Origin: UBA1672 sp033851915
GTDB lineage: Bacteria > Pseudomonadota > Alphaproteobacteria > Micavibrionales > Micavibrionaceae
Assembly: GCA_033851915.1 (NCBI GenBank)
Contig: JAWSVM010000003.1
Coordinates: forward strand, 496,001 to 560,000
DNA length: 64,000 nt
Direction: 5' to 3'
Positions 44,201 to 52,254 of the stretch are shown in pieces (the first letter of the stretch is position 1; each line of letters starts with the position of its first letter). The notes under the pieces are model-generated. The model was not told the DNA's origin and did not search any database. It saw only the letters and a list, made by a program, of their open reading frames with translations. Both the position numbers and the translations under genes were made by a program.

Positions 44201-44663
44201 CGTATTGCTGAAAAAGCAGGAAAAAATGTCGCAAAAGGGCAATAAATACGCCTTTCTTCAGCTTTCCGACCCCACAGGAATTTTCGAGGTTACGATATTT
44301 TCGGAGACGCTGAATAACGCCAGAGAATATCTGGTAGCAGGGACTGCATTGCTTTTAAATGTTGAGGTTGAACAAACAGACGACCAAATGCGCTATACCT
44401 CACATAAATTACAGCCTTTAGAGGACGCCCTGGAAGGAAAAATTCACGAGATCCATATCCATTTATCAACGGGTGATTCTGCGCCAAAAATCAAAAAATT
44501 CATGGATGAGAGCGGCAAAGGGCGTTCTAAAATCACTATTTTTGCGCATCTGGATGATGACCGACGGGCGCAAATTGATATCCCCGGATACTGGTCTTTA
44601 AATGCTGCGGCGCGCAATGAAATACGCTCTGAAAAAGGCGTTATTGATATATCAGAGCTGTAA
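41235..44663 (+). CDS. dnaE: DNA polymerase III subunit alpha
   Basis: Replicative polymerase of the C family. About 1142 residues from ATG 41235; a TTG two codons earlier is in frame, but the family starts at FVHLHLHS. Order: PHP domain (HLHLHSAYSLAEG), palm with GPGRGSGAGS and the catalytic PDFDVDF Asp pair, fingers with RHASTHAAGVVIG, a helix-hairpin-helix region and a C-terminal OB domain (YLMAGVLLKKQEKMSQKGNKYAFLQLSD). PHP residues look largely kept. No proofreading exonuclease domain, so DnaE1 type with a separate DnaQ. Confidence 0.96.
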   Translation: MKQQFVHLHLHSAYSLAEGAIKVNDLIALCVGQSMPAVAVTDTNNLFGAMEFALSASKAGVQPIFGCQLTVGSDEHQLVLLAQSEIGYKNLCKIVSASYINDNEHAEVTATYETLETYAKGIICLSGGMKGAIAQAVLHGQIDKAEQEVTRLSKIFKYAFYIELQRHGLPDEDKAEEGQIDLAYAHDIPLVATNDCYFRDMGAYEAHDALLCIAEGRYISEEDRRKVTPQHYFKSAREMIALFEDIPEAIQNTVVIAQRCSYLLKTIDPILPPFETESKRPETEELAVQSKDGLEWRLDKFVYKEGMSKAEQKEAAKPYWDRLDFELGIINQMGFPGYFLICSDFIKWSKEQNIPVGPGRGSGAGSIVAWSLQITDLDPLALGLLFERFLNPERVSMPDFDVDFCQDRRDEVIKYVQERYGHDHVAQIITFGKLQARAVVRDVGRVLQMSYGQVDRIAKMIPNNPAAPMTLQEALNADPDLRLERKKDETQGKLIDIALQLEGLYRHASTHAAGVVIGDRPLDELVPLYRDARSDMPVTQYNMKYVEQAGLVKFDFLGLKTMTVVQKTLNIIKEETGKEIDALEIPIDDPKAYELMARGDTVGVFQLESAGMRDMLRKVKPTRFEDIIALVSLYRPGPMDNIPKYISVKEGREEPDYMHPVLKPFLEETYGLMIYQEQVMQAAQSLAGYTLGGADLLRRAMGKKIKSEMDDQRKMFVDGAKEHHNVPEKKSSEIFDQIAKFAGYGFNKSHAAAYALIAYWTAWLKANYPVEFMTASMTLDLGNTEKLGIFKQDIDKMGMELLTPDVNQSYADFKVEKGAVRYALAALKGVGEQAMEQLIEERERNGTYKSLEDFAQRLDSKAMNKRQFEQLVCAGAFDSLHENRAEMSGGAEVVLRYAQSLQEERNSGQVSLFGDEGGGGGLGLPDLPVAKNWDPLEKLAREFKAIGFYLSAHPLDTRQAQFERMKIVSLSHVEEDIKNKQKAAYLMAGVLLKKQEKMSQKGNKYAFLQLSDPTGIFEVTIFSETLNNAREYLVAGTALLLNVEVEQTDDQMRYTSHKLQPLEDALEGKIHEIHIHLSTGDSAPKIKKFMDESGKGRSKITIFAHLDDDRRAQIDIPGYWSLNAAARNEIRSEKGVIDISEL

Positions 44664-44812
44664 CAGGCATTTTTATGCTATTTTTCCTTGCAATCCCTAA
44701 CGTTTCCCTATAAAAATCACCCAACTTAAATTCACATGTAAGTTCCTTAACCAGTGTTTGATGATCAAACCGAGGCTTACAGAGGTATAACTGGAAATAT
44801 AGGAGAATTAAA
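44664..44812 (+). promoter_or_regulatory. rpsB leader with nested stem-loops
   Basis: 149 bases ahead of rpsB. CCAGT (44751-44755) can pair with ACTGG (44790-44794), enclosing a perfect GTTTGA/TCAAAC hairpin with a 3-base loop (44756-44770). The outer stem ends 18 bases before the start codon, close to the AGGAGA ribosome-binding site. Such nested structure is what an S2 autoregulatory leader would look like, but this is inference. Confidence 0.4.
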
Positions 44813-45748
44813 ATGGCAGTACCTGAATTCACAATGCGTCAACTACTAGAGGCTGGCGTTCACTTTGGACATCACACACGTCGCTGGAACCCGAAGATGC
44901 GTCAATATATCTTTGGTGTACGTAACGGCGTTCACATTCTTGACCTACAACAAACACAACCGATGTTGGCGACTGCGTTGACAGAGATTCGTAATATCGT
45001 TTCTAAAGGTGGTCGTATTCTTTTTGTTGGTACGAAGCGTCAAGCACAAAATTCTATCGCAGAAAGCGCAAGTCGTTGCGGCCAATATTATGTTAATCAC
45101 CGCTGGCTTGGTGGGATGATGACAAATTGGAAAACAATTACATCATCAATCAATCGCCTGCGTGAACTTGAAAAAATCTTTAAAGGTGACCAATCCGGTT
45201 TCACTAAAAAAGAACTTCTTATGATGACACGTCAACATGACAAACTTGTTTTGGCTATCGGCGGTATCAAAGACATGGGCGGACAGCCTGATGCGTTGTT
45301 TGTTATTGATACAAACAAAGAAGAAATCGCAATTAAAGAAGCAAACAAACTCGGTATTCCTGTTTTTGCTATTGTTGATAGTAACTCTAATACGGATGGT
45401 ATTGATTACGTTATTCCTGGTAATGACGATTCATTGCGCGCGATTGATTTGTACTGTGAACTTGTTTCCGGTGCGGTTCTTGATGGTTTGCAAGCTGAGC
45501 TGAAATCTGTTGATCATGATGCTGGTGCGAATGTTGATGTAAAAGTTGACCTTCCGAAAGAAAAAGCATCTAAGAAAGACAAAAAAGAAGCTAAGCCTGT
45601 AGCCAAAAAGGATGAAGCAAAAGCAGCAACAAAAAAGGACGAAGAAAAAGCGTCTGAAAAGCCTGCTGAAAAAGCAAAGGCCAAGCCTGTTGCTAAAAAA
45701 GCTGATAAAGCCGACAGTAAAACAGAAAAAAAGGCAGCATCGGCATAA
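44813..45748 (+). CDS. rpsB: 30S ribosomal protein S2
   Basis: Small-subunit protein at the head-body junction, needed for S1 binding. 311 residues with the family motifs MRQLLEAGVHFGHHTRRWNPKM, FVGTKRQAQ, NHRWLGGMMTNW and the NTDGIDYVIPGNDDS region. The globular part ends near residue 240. The remaining 70 residues are a Lys/Ala/Glu-rich, likely disordered tail (AKKDEAKAATKKDEEKAS...), longer than in E. coli (241 residues in total) and similar in style to the trigger factor tail. First gene of the rpsB-tsf-pyrH-frr run. Confidence 0.97.
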   Translation: MAVPEFTMRQLLEAGVHFGHHTRRWNPKMRQYIFGVRNGVHILDLQQTQPMLATALTEIRNIVSKGGRILFVGTKRQAQNSIAESASRCGQYYVNHRWLGGMMTNWKTITSSINRLRELEKIFKGDQSGFTKKELLMMTRQHDKLVLAIGGIKDMGGQPDALFVIDTNKEEIAIKEANKLGIPVFAIVDSNSNTDGIDYVIPGNDDSLRAIDLYCELVSGAVLDGLQAELKSVDHDAGANVDVKVDLPKEKASKKDKKEAKPVAKKDEAKAATKKDEEKASEKPAEKAKAKPVAKKADKADSKTEKKAASA

Positions 45749-45821
45749 TCGCCGGTGCTCTGCACTTCTGATTGCTTTTCATTATAAAACTTACGTTTAA
45801 TTATATTAAGAGGATATAGAT

Positions 45822-46739
45822 ATGGCTGATGTTACAGCATCAATGGTTAAAGAACTTCGCGCAAACACAGGCGTTGGCATGATGGATGCCAAAAAAGCGC
45901 TTGTTGCAAATGATGGTGACATGGAAAAGTCTGTTGACTGGCTCCGTACACAAGGACTTTCAAAAGCAGAAAAGAAAGCTGGCCGTACTGCGGCTGAAGG
46001 CTTAGTCGGTGTGGTTACGGAAGGTACATCTGGTTCTGTTGTTGAAGTGAACTCGGAAACTGATTTCGTTTCTCGTAACGAAGAATTCCAAAGCTTTGTA
46101 AGAGAGATTGTTAATGTTGCTAAAACTGTGGACAGCGTTGAAGCGTTGGCTGCGGCTGACCTTGGTGGTAAGTCTGTAGAAGACGCTATCACAAGCAAAA
46201 TCGCAACAATTGGCGAGCATATGTCTCTTCGTCGCATGACCACATTGAAAGTGTCCGAGGGCGCGGTTGTTGGTTACGTACATAGTGCATTGGCTGACGG
46301 TCTTGGTAAAATCGGCGTATTGGTTGCACTGGAATCTTCTGCAAGTGATGACGCGCTGCAAGCTGTTGGTAAGCAAGTTGCAATGCACATTGCCGCATCT
46401 AACCCACGTTTTCTTGGTAAAGATGATGTTGATGCAGAGGTTCTTGAACGTGAACGCGCGGTTTTGAAAGAGCAAGCAATTGCATCCGGTAAGCCTCCTG
46501 AAATTGCAGAGAAAATGGTTGATGGCCGTATCCGTAAATTCTACGAAGAGATTTGCTTGACTGAGCAAACGTTCATCATGGATACAGATAAAACTGTTGC
46601 TGAAGCTGTCGCTGCGGCTGGTAAAGATGCTGGTGCAGAAATTAAGCTAGTTGCATTTGCCCGCGTTCAGCTTGGTGAAGGTATCGAGAAAAAAGAAGAA
46701 GACTTTGCTGCTGAAGTTGCTGCTGTTGCAAACGGCTGA
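45822..46739 (+). CDS. tsf: Elongation factor Ts
   Basis: Guanine-nucleotide exchange factor for EF-Tu. 305 residues: N-terminal UBA-like domain (VKELRANTGVGMMDAKKALVANDGDM), the TDFVSRNEEF loop of the core, and two core subdomains. Length normal. AGAGGATATAG provides the ribosome-binding site. Follows rpsB as in nearly all bacteria. Confidence 0.97.
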   Translation: MADVTASMVKELRANTGVGMMDAKKALVANDGDMEKSVDWLRTQGLSKAEKKAGRTAAEGLVGVVTEGTSGSVVEVNSETDFVSRNEEFQSFVREIVNVAKTVDSVEALAAADLGGKSVEDAITSKIATIGEHMSLRRMTTLKVSEGAVVGYVHSALADGLGKIGVLVALESSASDDALQAVGKQVAMHIAASNPRFLGKDDVDAEVLERERAVLKEQAIASGKPPEIAEKMVDGRIRKFYEEICLTEQTFIMDTDKTVAEAVAAAGKDAGAEIKLVAFARVQLGEGIEKKEEDFAAEVAAVANG

Positions 46740-46793
46740 TAACTCTTGGCTATAGCAAAAATCTTGTTTTTGTCCGTTTATAAATAATAGGAA

Positions 46794-46810
46794 CAAGCCC
46801 TTTGGGCTTG
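46794..46810 (+). terminator. GC-rich hairpin between tsf and pyrH
   Basis: Perfect 7-bp stem CAAGCCC/GGGCTTG with a 3-base loop. Not followed by a T-run, so it may be a partial terminator, an attenuator or an mRNA stabiliser separating rpsB-tsf from pyrH-frr. Confidence 0.4.
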
Positions 46811-46866
46811 CTTCAACGTGTGAGTGTCACTATATTCAATGGCAGTCATTTTAGTAGAGTAGAAAA

Positions 46867-47640
46867 ATGGAGCCCGTGGGAATGACCGTCCTCAAAAATG
46901 CAAAAAATCAAGATCCAGACCTTGCCTCAAAGAACCCGTACAAGCGCGTTATGCTTAAAATGTCCGGCGAAGTTCTTATGGGTGATAAAGAATTCGGGCT
47001 TGATCCTGATACAGTGAAACGTGTGGCCAATGACATCAAGCAAGTCGTTGATTTGGGCATAGAGGTCTGCGTCGTTGTTGGCGCAGGGAATATCTTCCGC
47101 GGCGTTGCAGGTGCGGCAGATGGTATGGATCGCACAACGGCGGATTATATGGGCATGCTTGGCATTGTTATTAATGCACTCGCCCTTCAAAATGCGCTGG
47201 AGCATATGGACGTTGATACACGCGTGCAATCTGCCATTCGCATGGATGCGATTTGTGAACCCTATATTCGCCGCAAGGCGATGCGTCATATGGCAAAAGG
47301 GCGCGTGGTTATTTTTGCTGCGGGCACGGGTAACCCTTACTTCACCACCGATACAGGCGCGGCATTGCGTGCGTCCGAAATGAATTGTGATGTGATTATG
47401 AAGGGTACGAAAGTTGACGGCATCTACAGCGCCGACCCCAAGTTAGAACCAGATGCAGAGCATTATGCGCATATCACATATATTGATGTTTTAACCAAGG
47501 ATCTTAAAGTGATGGATGCCACGGCGATTTCTTTGGCGCGTGAAAATGATATTCCAATTATTGTGTTTTCAATCATGGAAAAAGGTAATTTTGCAACAGT
47601 TGCACGATCCGGTGGGAAGTTCACCGTTGTTACAAACTAA
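46867..47640 (+). CDS. pyrH: Uridylate kinase
   Basis: Phosphorylates UMP to UDP; hexameric amino-acid-kinase family. 257 residues with KRVMLKMSGEVLMG (P-loop-like), VVGAGNIFRG, MDRTTADYMGMLGIVINALAL, the nucleotide segment FAAGTGNPYFTTDTGAALRA and KGTKVDGIYSADP. About 18 extra N-terminal residues precede the core compared with E. coli; an internal start is less likely because no other ATG lies before the KMSGE motif except Met6. Confidence 0.96.
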   Translation: MEPVGMTVLKNAKNQDPDLASKNPYKRVMLKMSGEVLMGDKEFGLDPDTVKRVANDIKQVVDLGIEVCVVVGAGNIFRGVAGAADGMDRTTADYMGMLGIVINALALQNALEHMDVDTRVQSAIRMDAICEPYIRRKAMRHMAKGRVVIFAAGTGNPYFTTDTGAALRASEMNCDVIMKGTKVDGIYSADPKLEPDAEHYAHITYIDVLTKDLKVMDATAISLARENDIPIIVFSIMEKGNFATVARSGGKFTVVTN

Positions 47641-47660
47641 ACAAGATAGAGGTATTTGAT

Positions 47661-48215
47661 ATGTCATATGATAAAAAAGATATAAAGCGTCGCATGGATG
47701 GTGCACTGGATGTTCTTAAGAAAGAATTCTCCGGTTTGCGCACTGGGCGTGCCTCCGTAAATCTTCTTGATACTGTTATGGTTGATATGTACGGCAGCAA
47801 AATGCCTCTTAACCAAGTTGGTACGGTCAGTGTGCCGGAGCCGCGCTTGCTGTCTGTTCAGGTTTGGGATGGTGATGCGGTGAAAACTGTTGAAAAAGCG
47901 ATCCGTGATGCAGGTTTAGGGCTAAACCCTATGCCTGACGGTAATAATATACGCATTCCGGTGCCTGATCTTAACGAAGAGCGCCGCAAGGAGCTTACCA
48001 AAATTGCCGGAAAAATATCAGAAAACACGCGTATATCAGTGCGTAATGTTCGACGTGATGGCATGGACAGTATTAAAAAGATGGAAAAAGATGGTGATAT
48101 ATCAGAAGATGATCTTAAGCGTTTATCTGATGAGATCCAAGCGTTGACGGATGAGGTTATAAAATCCATTGATACGTCTCTATCTGGTAAAGAAAAAGAC
48201 ATTATGACGGTGTAG
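47661..48215 (+). CDS. frr: Ribosome recycling factor
   Basis: Splits post-termination ribosomes with EF-G. 184 residues, the normal length, with LRTGRASVNLLDTVMVDMYGSKMPLNQVG, IPVPDLNEERRKEL and the basic VRNVRRDGMD motif. Lies 20 bases after pyrH and 6 bases before uppS, so a co-transcribed unit is likely. Confidence 0.97.
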   Translation: MSYDKKDIKRRMDGALDVLKKEFSGLRTGRASVNLLDTVMVDMYGSKMPLNQVGTVSVPEPRLLSVQVWDGDAVKTVEKAIRDAGLGLNPMPDGNNIRIPVPDLNEERRKELTKIAGKISENTRISVRNVRRDGMDSIKKMEKDGDISEDDLKRLSDEIQALTDEVIKSIDTSLSGKEKDIMTV

Positions 48216-48221
48216 TTTCCT

Positions 48222-48968
48222 ATGATGAATTCTTCCCAGACACAGAAAAAAGATAATGTACCGGCGCATGTTGCCGTCATTATGGATGGTAACGGCAGGT
48301 GGGCACGCAAACGTGGCCTACCAAGAAGCCTTGGCCACAAAAAAGGCTCGGAAGCGGCACGCGATATCGTCACGAATGCTGCAAAGGCGGGGATAAAATA
48401 TCTCACGCTTTTTGGCTTTTCATCAGAAAACTGGAATAGGCCGCAGGATGAAATCAAAGAGCTGATGAAGCTCTTGCGTCATTATCTGCGCTCCCAAACC
48501 GCAGACCTTCATAAAAATAACGTCCGCCTTTCCGTTATTGGTGAGCGCAGTGCGTTTGATGATGACATTGTTGCTCTTATTGATAATGCGGAAAACCTAA
48601 CCAAAGATAATGATAAAATTCACGTTATTATTGCCCTTAATTACGGTGGGCGAGGTGATATCGCACAGGCGACACAGAGGCTTATTGAACAAGCGCTGAA
48701 AACAGGCAATGTTCCTGATGCTAACGGTATTGAGGCAGAGATCTCAAACGCATTGCTGACTGTTGGCATTCCTGATCCTGATCTGTTAATTCGCACCAGC
48801 GGGGAACAACGCATCAGTAATTTCCTTTTGTGGCAATGTGCCTATACGGAGATGGTGTTCACGCAAACATTATGGCCTGATTTTAATGAAAAAGACCTAA
48901 ATGACGCGCTTAATGAATATGCCGGACGTGACCGTCGCTTCGGCGCCCTAAAACAGTCCGAAGGCTAG
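48222..48968 (+). CDS. uppS: Undecaprenyl diphosphate synthase
   Basis: Cis-prenyltransferase that makes the C55 lipid carrier for peptidoglycan and O-antigen. 248 residues with catalytic Asp22 in VIMDGNGRWARKRGLPR, LTLFGFSSENWNRP, ALNYGGRGDI and the C-terminal PDPDLLIRTSGEQRISNFLLWQ motif. Two adjacent ATG codons at 48222/48225 are possible starts. Confidence 0.96.
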   Translation: MMNSSQTQKKDNVPAHVAVIMDGNGRWARKRGLPRSLGHKKGSEAARDIVTNAAKAGIKYLTLFGFSSENWNRPQDEIKELMKLLRHYLRSQTADLHKNNVRLSVIGERSAFDDDIVALIDNAENLTKDNDKIHVIIALNYGGRGDIAQATQRLIEQALKTGNVPDANGIEAEISNALLTVGIPDPDLLIRTSGEQRISNFLLWQCAYTEMVFTQTLWPDFNEKDLNDALNEYAGRDRRFGALKQSEG

Positions 48969-48985
48969 GGTGGGTGATTAAAAAC

Positions 48986-49663
48986 ATGTCATCATCATTA
49001 CTCAAAAGAATTCTGTCCGCCTTGATCCTTGCGCCATGTTTCATTTTCGCGATTAAGTTTGGTGGCACTCCATTACAAGTTTTGCTATTTATCGCATTTC
49101 TTATCTCCTTGTATGAATGGTTCTTCCTGTCTAAAAAGCTGGAGTATTTTGCGCCAACAATGCTATTAGGCTTGATTTATATGGCTATATCTTTCGGCAG
49201 TTTTCTGGCTCTGCGTGATGTTTATTCAACCAATGTCCTTATTATTTTTATTGGTATGATTTGGTCCAGTGATATTGGTGCTTACTTTGTTGGTAAAACC
49301 TTTGGCGGCCCTAAGCTTATCAAGGAAATAAGCCCGAATAAAACGTGGTCGGGCTTTGGCGGCGCGCTGTTTTTCCCTGCTTTATTTGCCGTTATATGGA
49401 TATGGGCGTTTGGGTTTCATGACGTTTTCAATCATAACCCTTGGTATGTATTATTGCCAATTGCCGCAGTTCTCGGTGTGACGATAGGGTGCGTCGGGCA
49501 GGCGGGGGATCTTATGATTTCCTTCGTAAAGCGTCTGGCCGATGTAAAGGATACTGGCACACTTATTCCGGGGCATGGTGGCTTGCTTGACCGTATTGAT
49601 TCAATGTTGCTCGGCGCTCCGGTTTATTTAATTCTGATTACGTTGCTATCTTATGTCTTCTAA
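48986..49663 (+). CDS. cdsA: Phosphatidate cytidylyltransferase
   Basis: Forms CDP-diacylglycerol, the precursor of membrane phospholipids. About 225 residues from ATG 48986 (MSSSLLKRILSALILAP, the usual family start); GTG 48974 is an in-frame alternative. Multiple membrane helices, with the family signature GHGGLLDRIDSMLLGAPVY near the C-terminus and SPNKTWSGFGGALFF before it. Shorter than the E. coli enzyme, similar to other alphaproteobacterial forms. Overlaps dxr by 11 bases. Confidence 0.94.
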   Translation: MSSSLLKRILSALILAPCFIFAIKFGGTPLQVLLFIAFLISLYEWFFLSKKLEYFAPTMLLGLIYMAISFGSFLALRDVYSTNVLIIFIGMIWSSDIGAYFVGKTFGGPKLIKEISPNKTWSGFGGALFFPALFAVIWIWAFGFHDVFNHNPWYVLLPIAAVLGVTIGCVGQAGDLMISFVKRLADVKDTGTLIPGHGGLLDRIDSMLLGAPVYLILITLLSYVF

Positions 49664-50822
49664 AAAGAAAATCACGATACTTGGTGTGACCGGATCTATT
49701 GGGCAGAGCACAATGGATGTAATTCTATCTGCCCCCGAGATGTTTGACGTGCAGGCCATCAGCGCCCATAGAAATGTTAGGCGTTTAGCCGAAGCCGCAA
49801 TAAAATTACAAGCTAAACAGGCTATTATTGCGGATGAAACACAGGAATCCGCGTTACAAAATTTATTAGAATCACATAATATTGAGGTTCTTACTGGTGC
49901 TAAAGCCATAGAAGAGGCGGCGCGGACACCTGTTGATTTGCTTATGGCGGCTATTATGGGGTTTGCAGGGTTGCGCCCTATCTTACGTGCGTTAGAGCAA
50001 GGAACAAATGTTGCCATCGCGAATAAAGAACCGCTGGTTGCCGCGGGTGCGCTTATCATGGAAACCGCGCGAAAGAATAACGCAAAAATCATTCCTGTTG
50101 ATAGTGAGCATAATGCGATATTTCAAGTGCTGGAGGAACATAACAGGCCAGCCATTGATAAAATCATCCTGACAGCATCGGGTGGCCCTTTCCTGAATTG
50201 GAGCGCAGAGGACATCGCCGCCGCAACGCCGGAGCAAGCAATTGCCCATCCAAACTGGACAATGGGCAAGAAAATCTCCGTAGACAGCGCAACAATGATG
50301 AATAAAGCTTTGGAGGTTATCGAGGCCGTACATCTGTTTAATATGCCGCCTGACATGATAGGGGTGTTGATCCACCCGCAATCGACAATCCATTCCATGG
50401 TGTCTTATATTGATGGTTCTATCCTCTCGCAAATGGGGGCGAGTGATATGCGTACACCAATCGCTTACGCCCTTGCATGGCCGCAGCGCATGGACAGCGC
50501 AGGCAATAAGCTTGATCTGAAAACCTTATCCGAATTAACCTTTCAACAACCGGATTTTGAAAAGTTTCCTGCACTTAGCTATGCTTATAAATGTATAAAA
50601 TTGGGGCAGGGTGCTTGTATTGCTCTGAACGCCGCGAATGAAGTTGCGGTTGATTTGTTTTTAAACGGTAAGATAGGGTTCTCCGATATTATGAAGAGCG
50701 TTGTCTATGCCGTTGATGAATTCTATCCGGAGATATCGACAATTACGCTAAAAACGGTTGAAGATATAGAAGAATTAGATAACACTGTGCGACAAGCTGT
50801 CGAACGCTATAATCAAGTATAA
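49653..50822 (+). CDS. dxr: 1-deoxy-D-xylulose 5-phosphate reductoisomerase
   Basis: Second step of the MEP isoprenoid pathway, feeding UppS. 389 residues with the NADPH motif GVTGSIGQST at 11-20, ANKEPLVAAG, PVDSEHNAIFQ, the loop KILTASGGPF-like IILTASGGPFL and the substrate segment WTMGKKISVDSATMMNKALEVIEA. All expected acidic metal ligands appear kept (DSEHNA, EVIEA). Confidence 0.96.
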   Translation: MSSKKKITILGVTGSIGQSTMDVILSAPEMFDVQAISAHRNVRRLAEAAIKLQAKQAIIADETQESALQNLLESHNIEVLTGAKAIEEAARTPVDLLMAAIMGFAGLRPILRALEQGTNVAIANKEPLVAAGALIMETARKNNAKIIPVDSEHNAIFQVLEEHNRPAIDKIILTASGGPFLNWSAEDIAAATPEQAIAHPNWTMGKKISVDSATMMNKALEVIEAVHLFNMPPDMIGVLIHPQSTIHSMVSYIDGSILSQMGASDMRTPIAYALAWPQRMDSAGNKLDLKTLSELTFQQPDFEKFPALSYAYKCIKLGQGACIALNAANEVAVDLFLNGKIGFSDIMKSVVYAVDEFYPEISTITLKTVEDIEELDNTVRQAVERYNQV

Positions 50823-50844
50823 TTATAAGGGAATAAATTAAGCC

Positions 50845-52227
50845 ATGGATGTTTTGAGTCTTATTCAAGAAACTGGTCAGAATATATGGATTTACGGCGG
50901 GGCGTTTATCATCGTTCTAAGTATTCTCGTATTTGTACATGAGTGGGGGCATTATATCGTCGCGCGTATGTGTGGTGTGCATGTGAACATGTTCTCGATT
51001 GGCTTTGGTCGAGAGGTTTGGGGATTTAACGATAAATCTGGTACGCGGTGGAAACTGTCATTAATTCCTTTGGGCGGCTACGTACAGCTTTTTGGGGATA
51101 CTGATCCGGCCAGTGCGGGGCACAGTGATTCCGTTGAGGGTGAGGACGGTGAAGTCCGTGAAATGACGCAAGCGGAAAAAGAAATGGCTTTCTTCACGAA
51201 ACCATTATGGCAACGTGCAGCTGTTGTCTTTGCTGGACCTGCGATTAACTATATTTTTGCAATCATCTTGTTGACTGGCCTATATGTCGCACATGGTAAG
51301 CCTGTCTCACCGCCAACTGCCGCCGCCATTATCGGGGGAAGCAGTGCAGATAAGCATGGCTTTATGCCGCATGATATTATTATTTCCGTTGATGGTAAGC
51401 GTATAGATTCCTTTGGTGATATCCGTCGTGAAATGATGGTGGCTTTGGATGAAGAAAGACATTTTGTTATCCAACGTGGGGATGAACGTGTCGATATACA
51501 TGCAAGACCGGAACGTCTGGCAATAGAGGATCGCTTTGGTTTTAAAAGCTCTATTGGTCTTCTGGGCTTAATCAGCGCAGAGCAAGGCATCTTGATCAGC
51601 AGGGTTACACATGTGAACGGTGTTGCCGTTGATAGCCCCGAAGCGGCTTTGATCGAAATTGAAAACCGCTTGGATACGACCTTCATGATTAGCATGAAGC
51701 GCGGTGACGATACGCAGAACTTAACTATCAGCCCCGTTTCCAGCATGAACCAACATTTGGGAACTGCGCCAAGTGTGGAAGAAGAGGCGCTCTATCTTTC
51801 CAACTTGCCAGCCAAGACATATTCCGCTCATACCGTGATGACCGCAATACAAGCGGCTGTCAACGAAACATACGTTATGACCCGCAGCTCTTTAGAAGCA
51901 TTATGGCAGATGGTTGTTGGCGTTAGAAGCGCGACAGAGCTTGGTGGTATTATTCGCATTGGCGCAATCGCTGGTGAGATGGCGCAACAAGGTCTTGTTC
52001 CGTTGATTTTGCTTATGGCCCTGCTGTCTATTAATCTGGGGTTTATCAATCTGTTGCCCATTCCGATGCTCGATGGTGGGCATCTGTTGTTTTATTTCTT
52101 CGAAGCTGTGTTAGGCAAACCCGTGCCGGAACAATTCCAGGAATACGCATTCAGGGCGGGGTTTGTGTTCTTAATTGGTTTGATGGCCTTTGCAAACTTA
52201 AATGATCTCTATCAATTGCTGATATAG
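50845..52227 (+). CDS. rseP: RseP-type site-2 protease, copy 1
   Basis: Intramembrane zinc metalloprotease that clears membrane-embedded anti-sigma factors and signal-peptide remnants. 460 residues: zinc motif His32-Glu33-x-x-His36 (VHEWGHYIVAR) in the first helix, a membrane re-entrant GGYVQLFG motif, a PDZ-like region (about 150-330), and the second active-site helix NLLPIPMLDGGHLLFYFFEA with Asp410 as third ligand. All catalytic residues are present, including the LDGGH form. 23 bases after dxr and 28 bases before a paralogue. The dxr-rseP-bamA order is the standard one, so this copy or the next is the duplicate. Confidence 0.94.
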   Translation: MDVLSLIQETGQNIWIYGGAFIIVLSILVFVHEWGHYIVARMCGVHVNMFSIGFGREVWGFNDKSGTRWKLSLIPLGGYVQLFGDTDPASAGHSDSVEGEDGEVREMTQAEKEMAFFTKPLWQRAAVVFAGPAINYIFAIILLTGLYVAHGKPVSPPTAAAIIGGSSADKHGFMPHDIIISVDGKRIDSFGDIRREMMVALDEERHFVIQRGDERVDIHARPERLAIEDRFGFKSSIGLLGLISAEQGILISRVTHVNGVAVDSPEAALIEIENRLDTTFMISMKRGDDTQNLTISPVSSMNQHLGTAPSVEEEALYLSNLPAKTYSAHTVMTAIQAAVNETYVMTRSSLEALWQMVVGVRSATELGGIIRIGAIAGEMAQQGLVPLILLMALLSINLGFINLLPIPMLDGGHLLFYFFEAVLGKPVPEQFQEYAFRAGFVFLIGLMAFANLNDLYQLLI

Positions 52228-52254
52228 TTTAAATATAAGCCTTTAGGACGATTT

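Noticed and set aside
45514..45765. Minus-strand frame in the rpsB 3' region rich in Ala/Phe/Ser
   Set aside because: Antisense reading of the Lys/Ala-rich tail; low complexity without start support.
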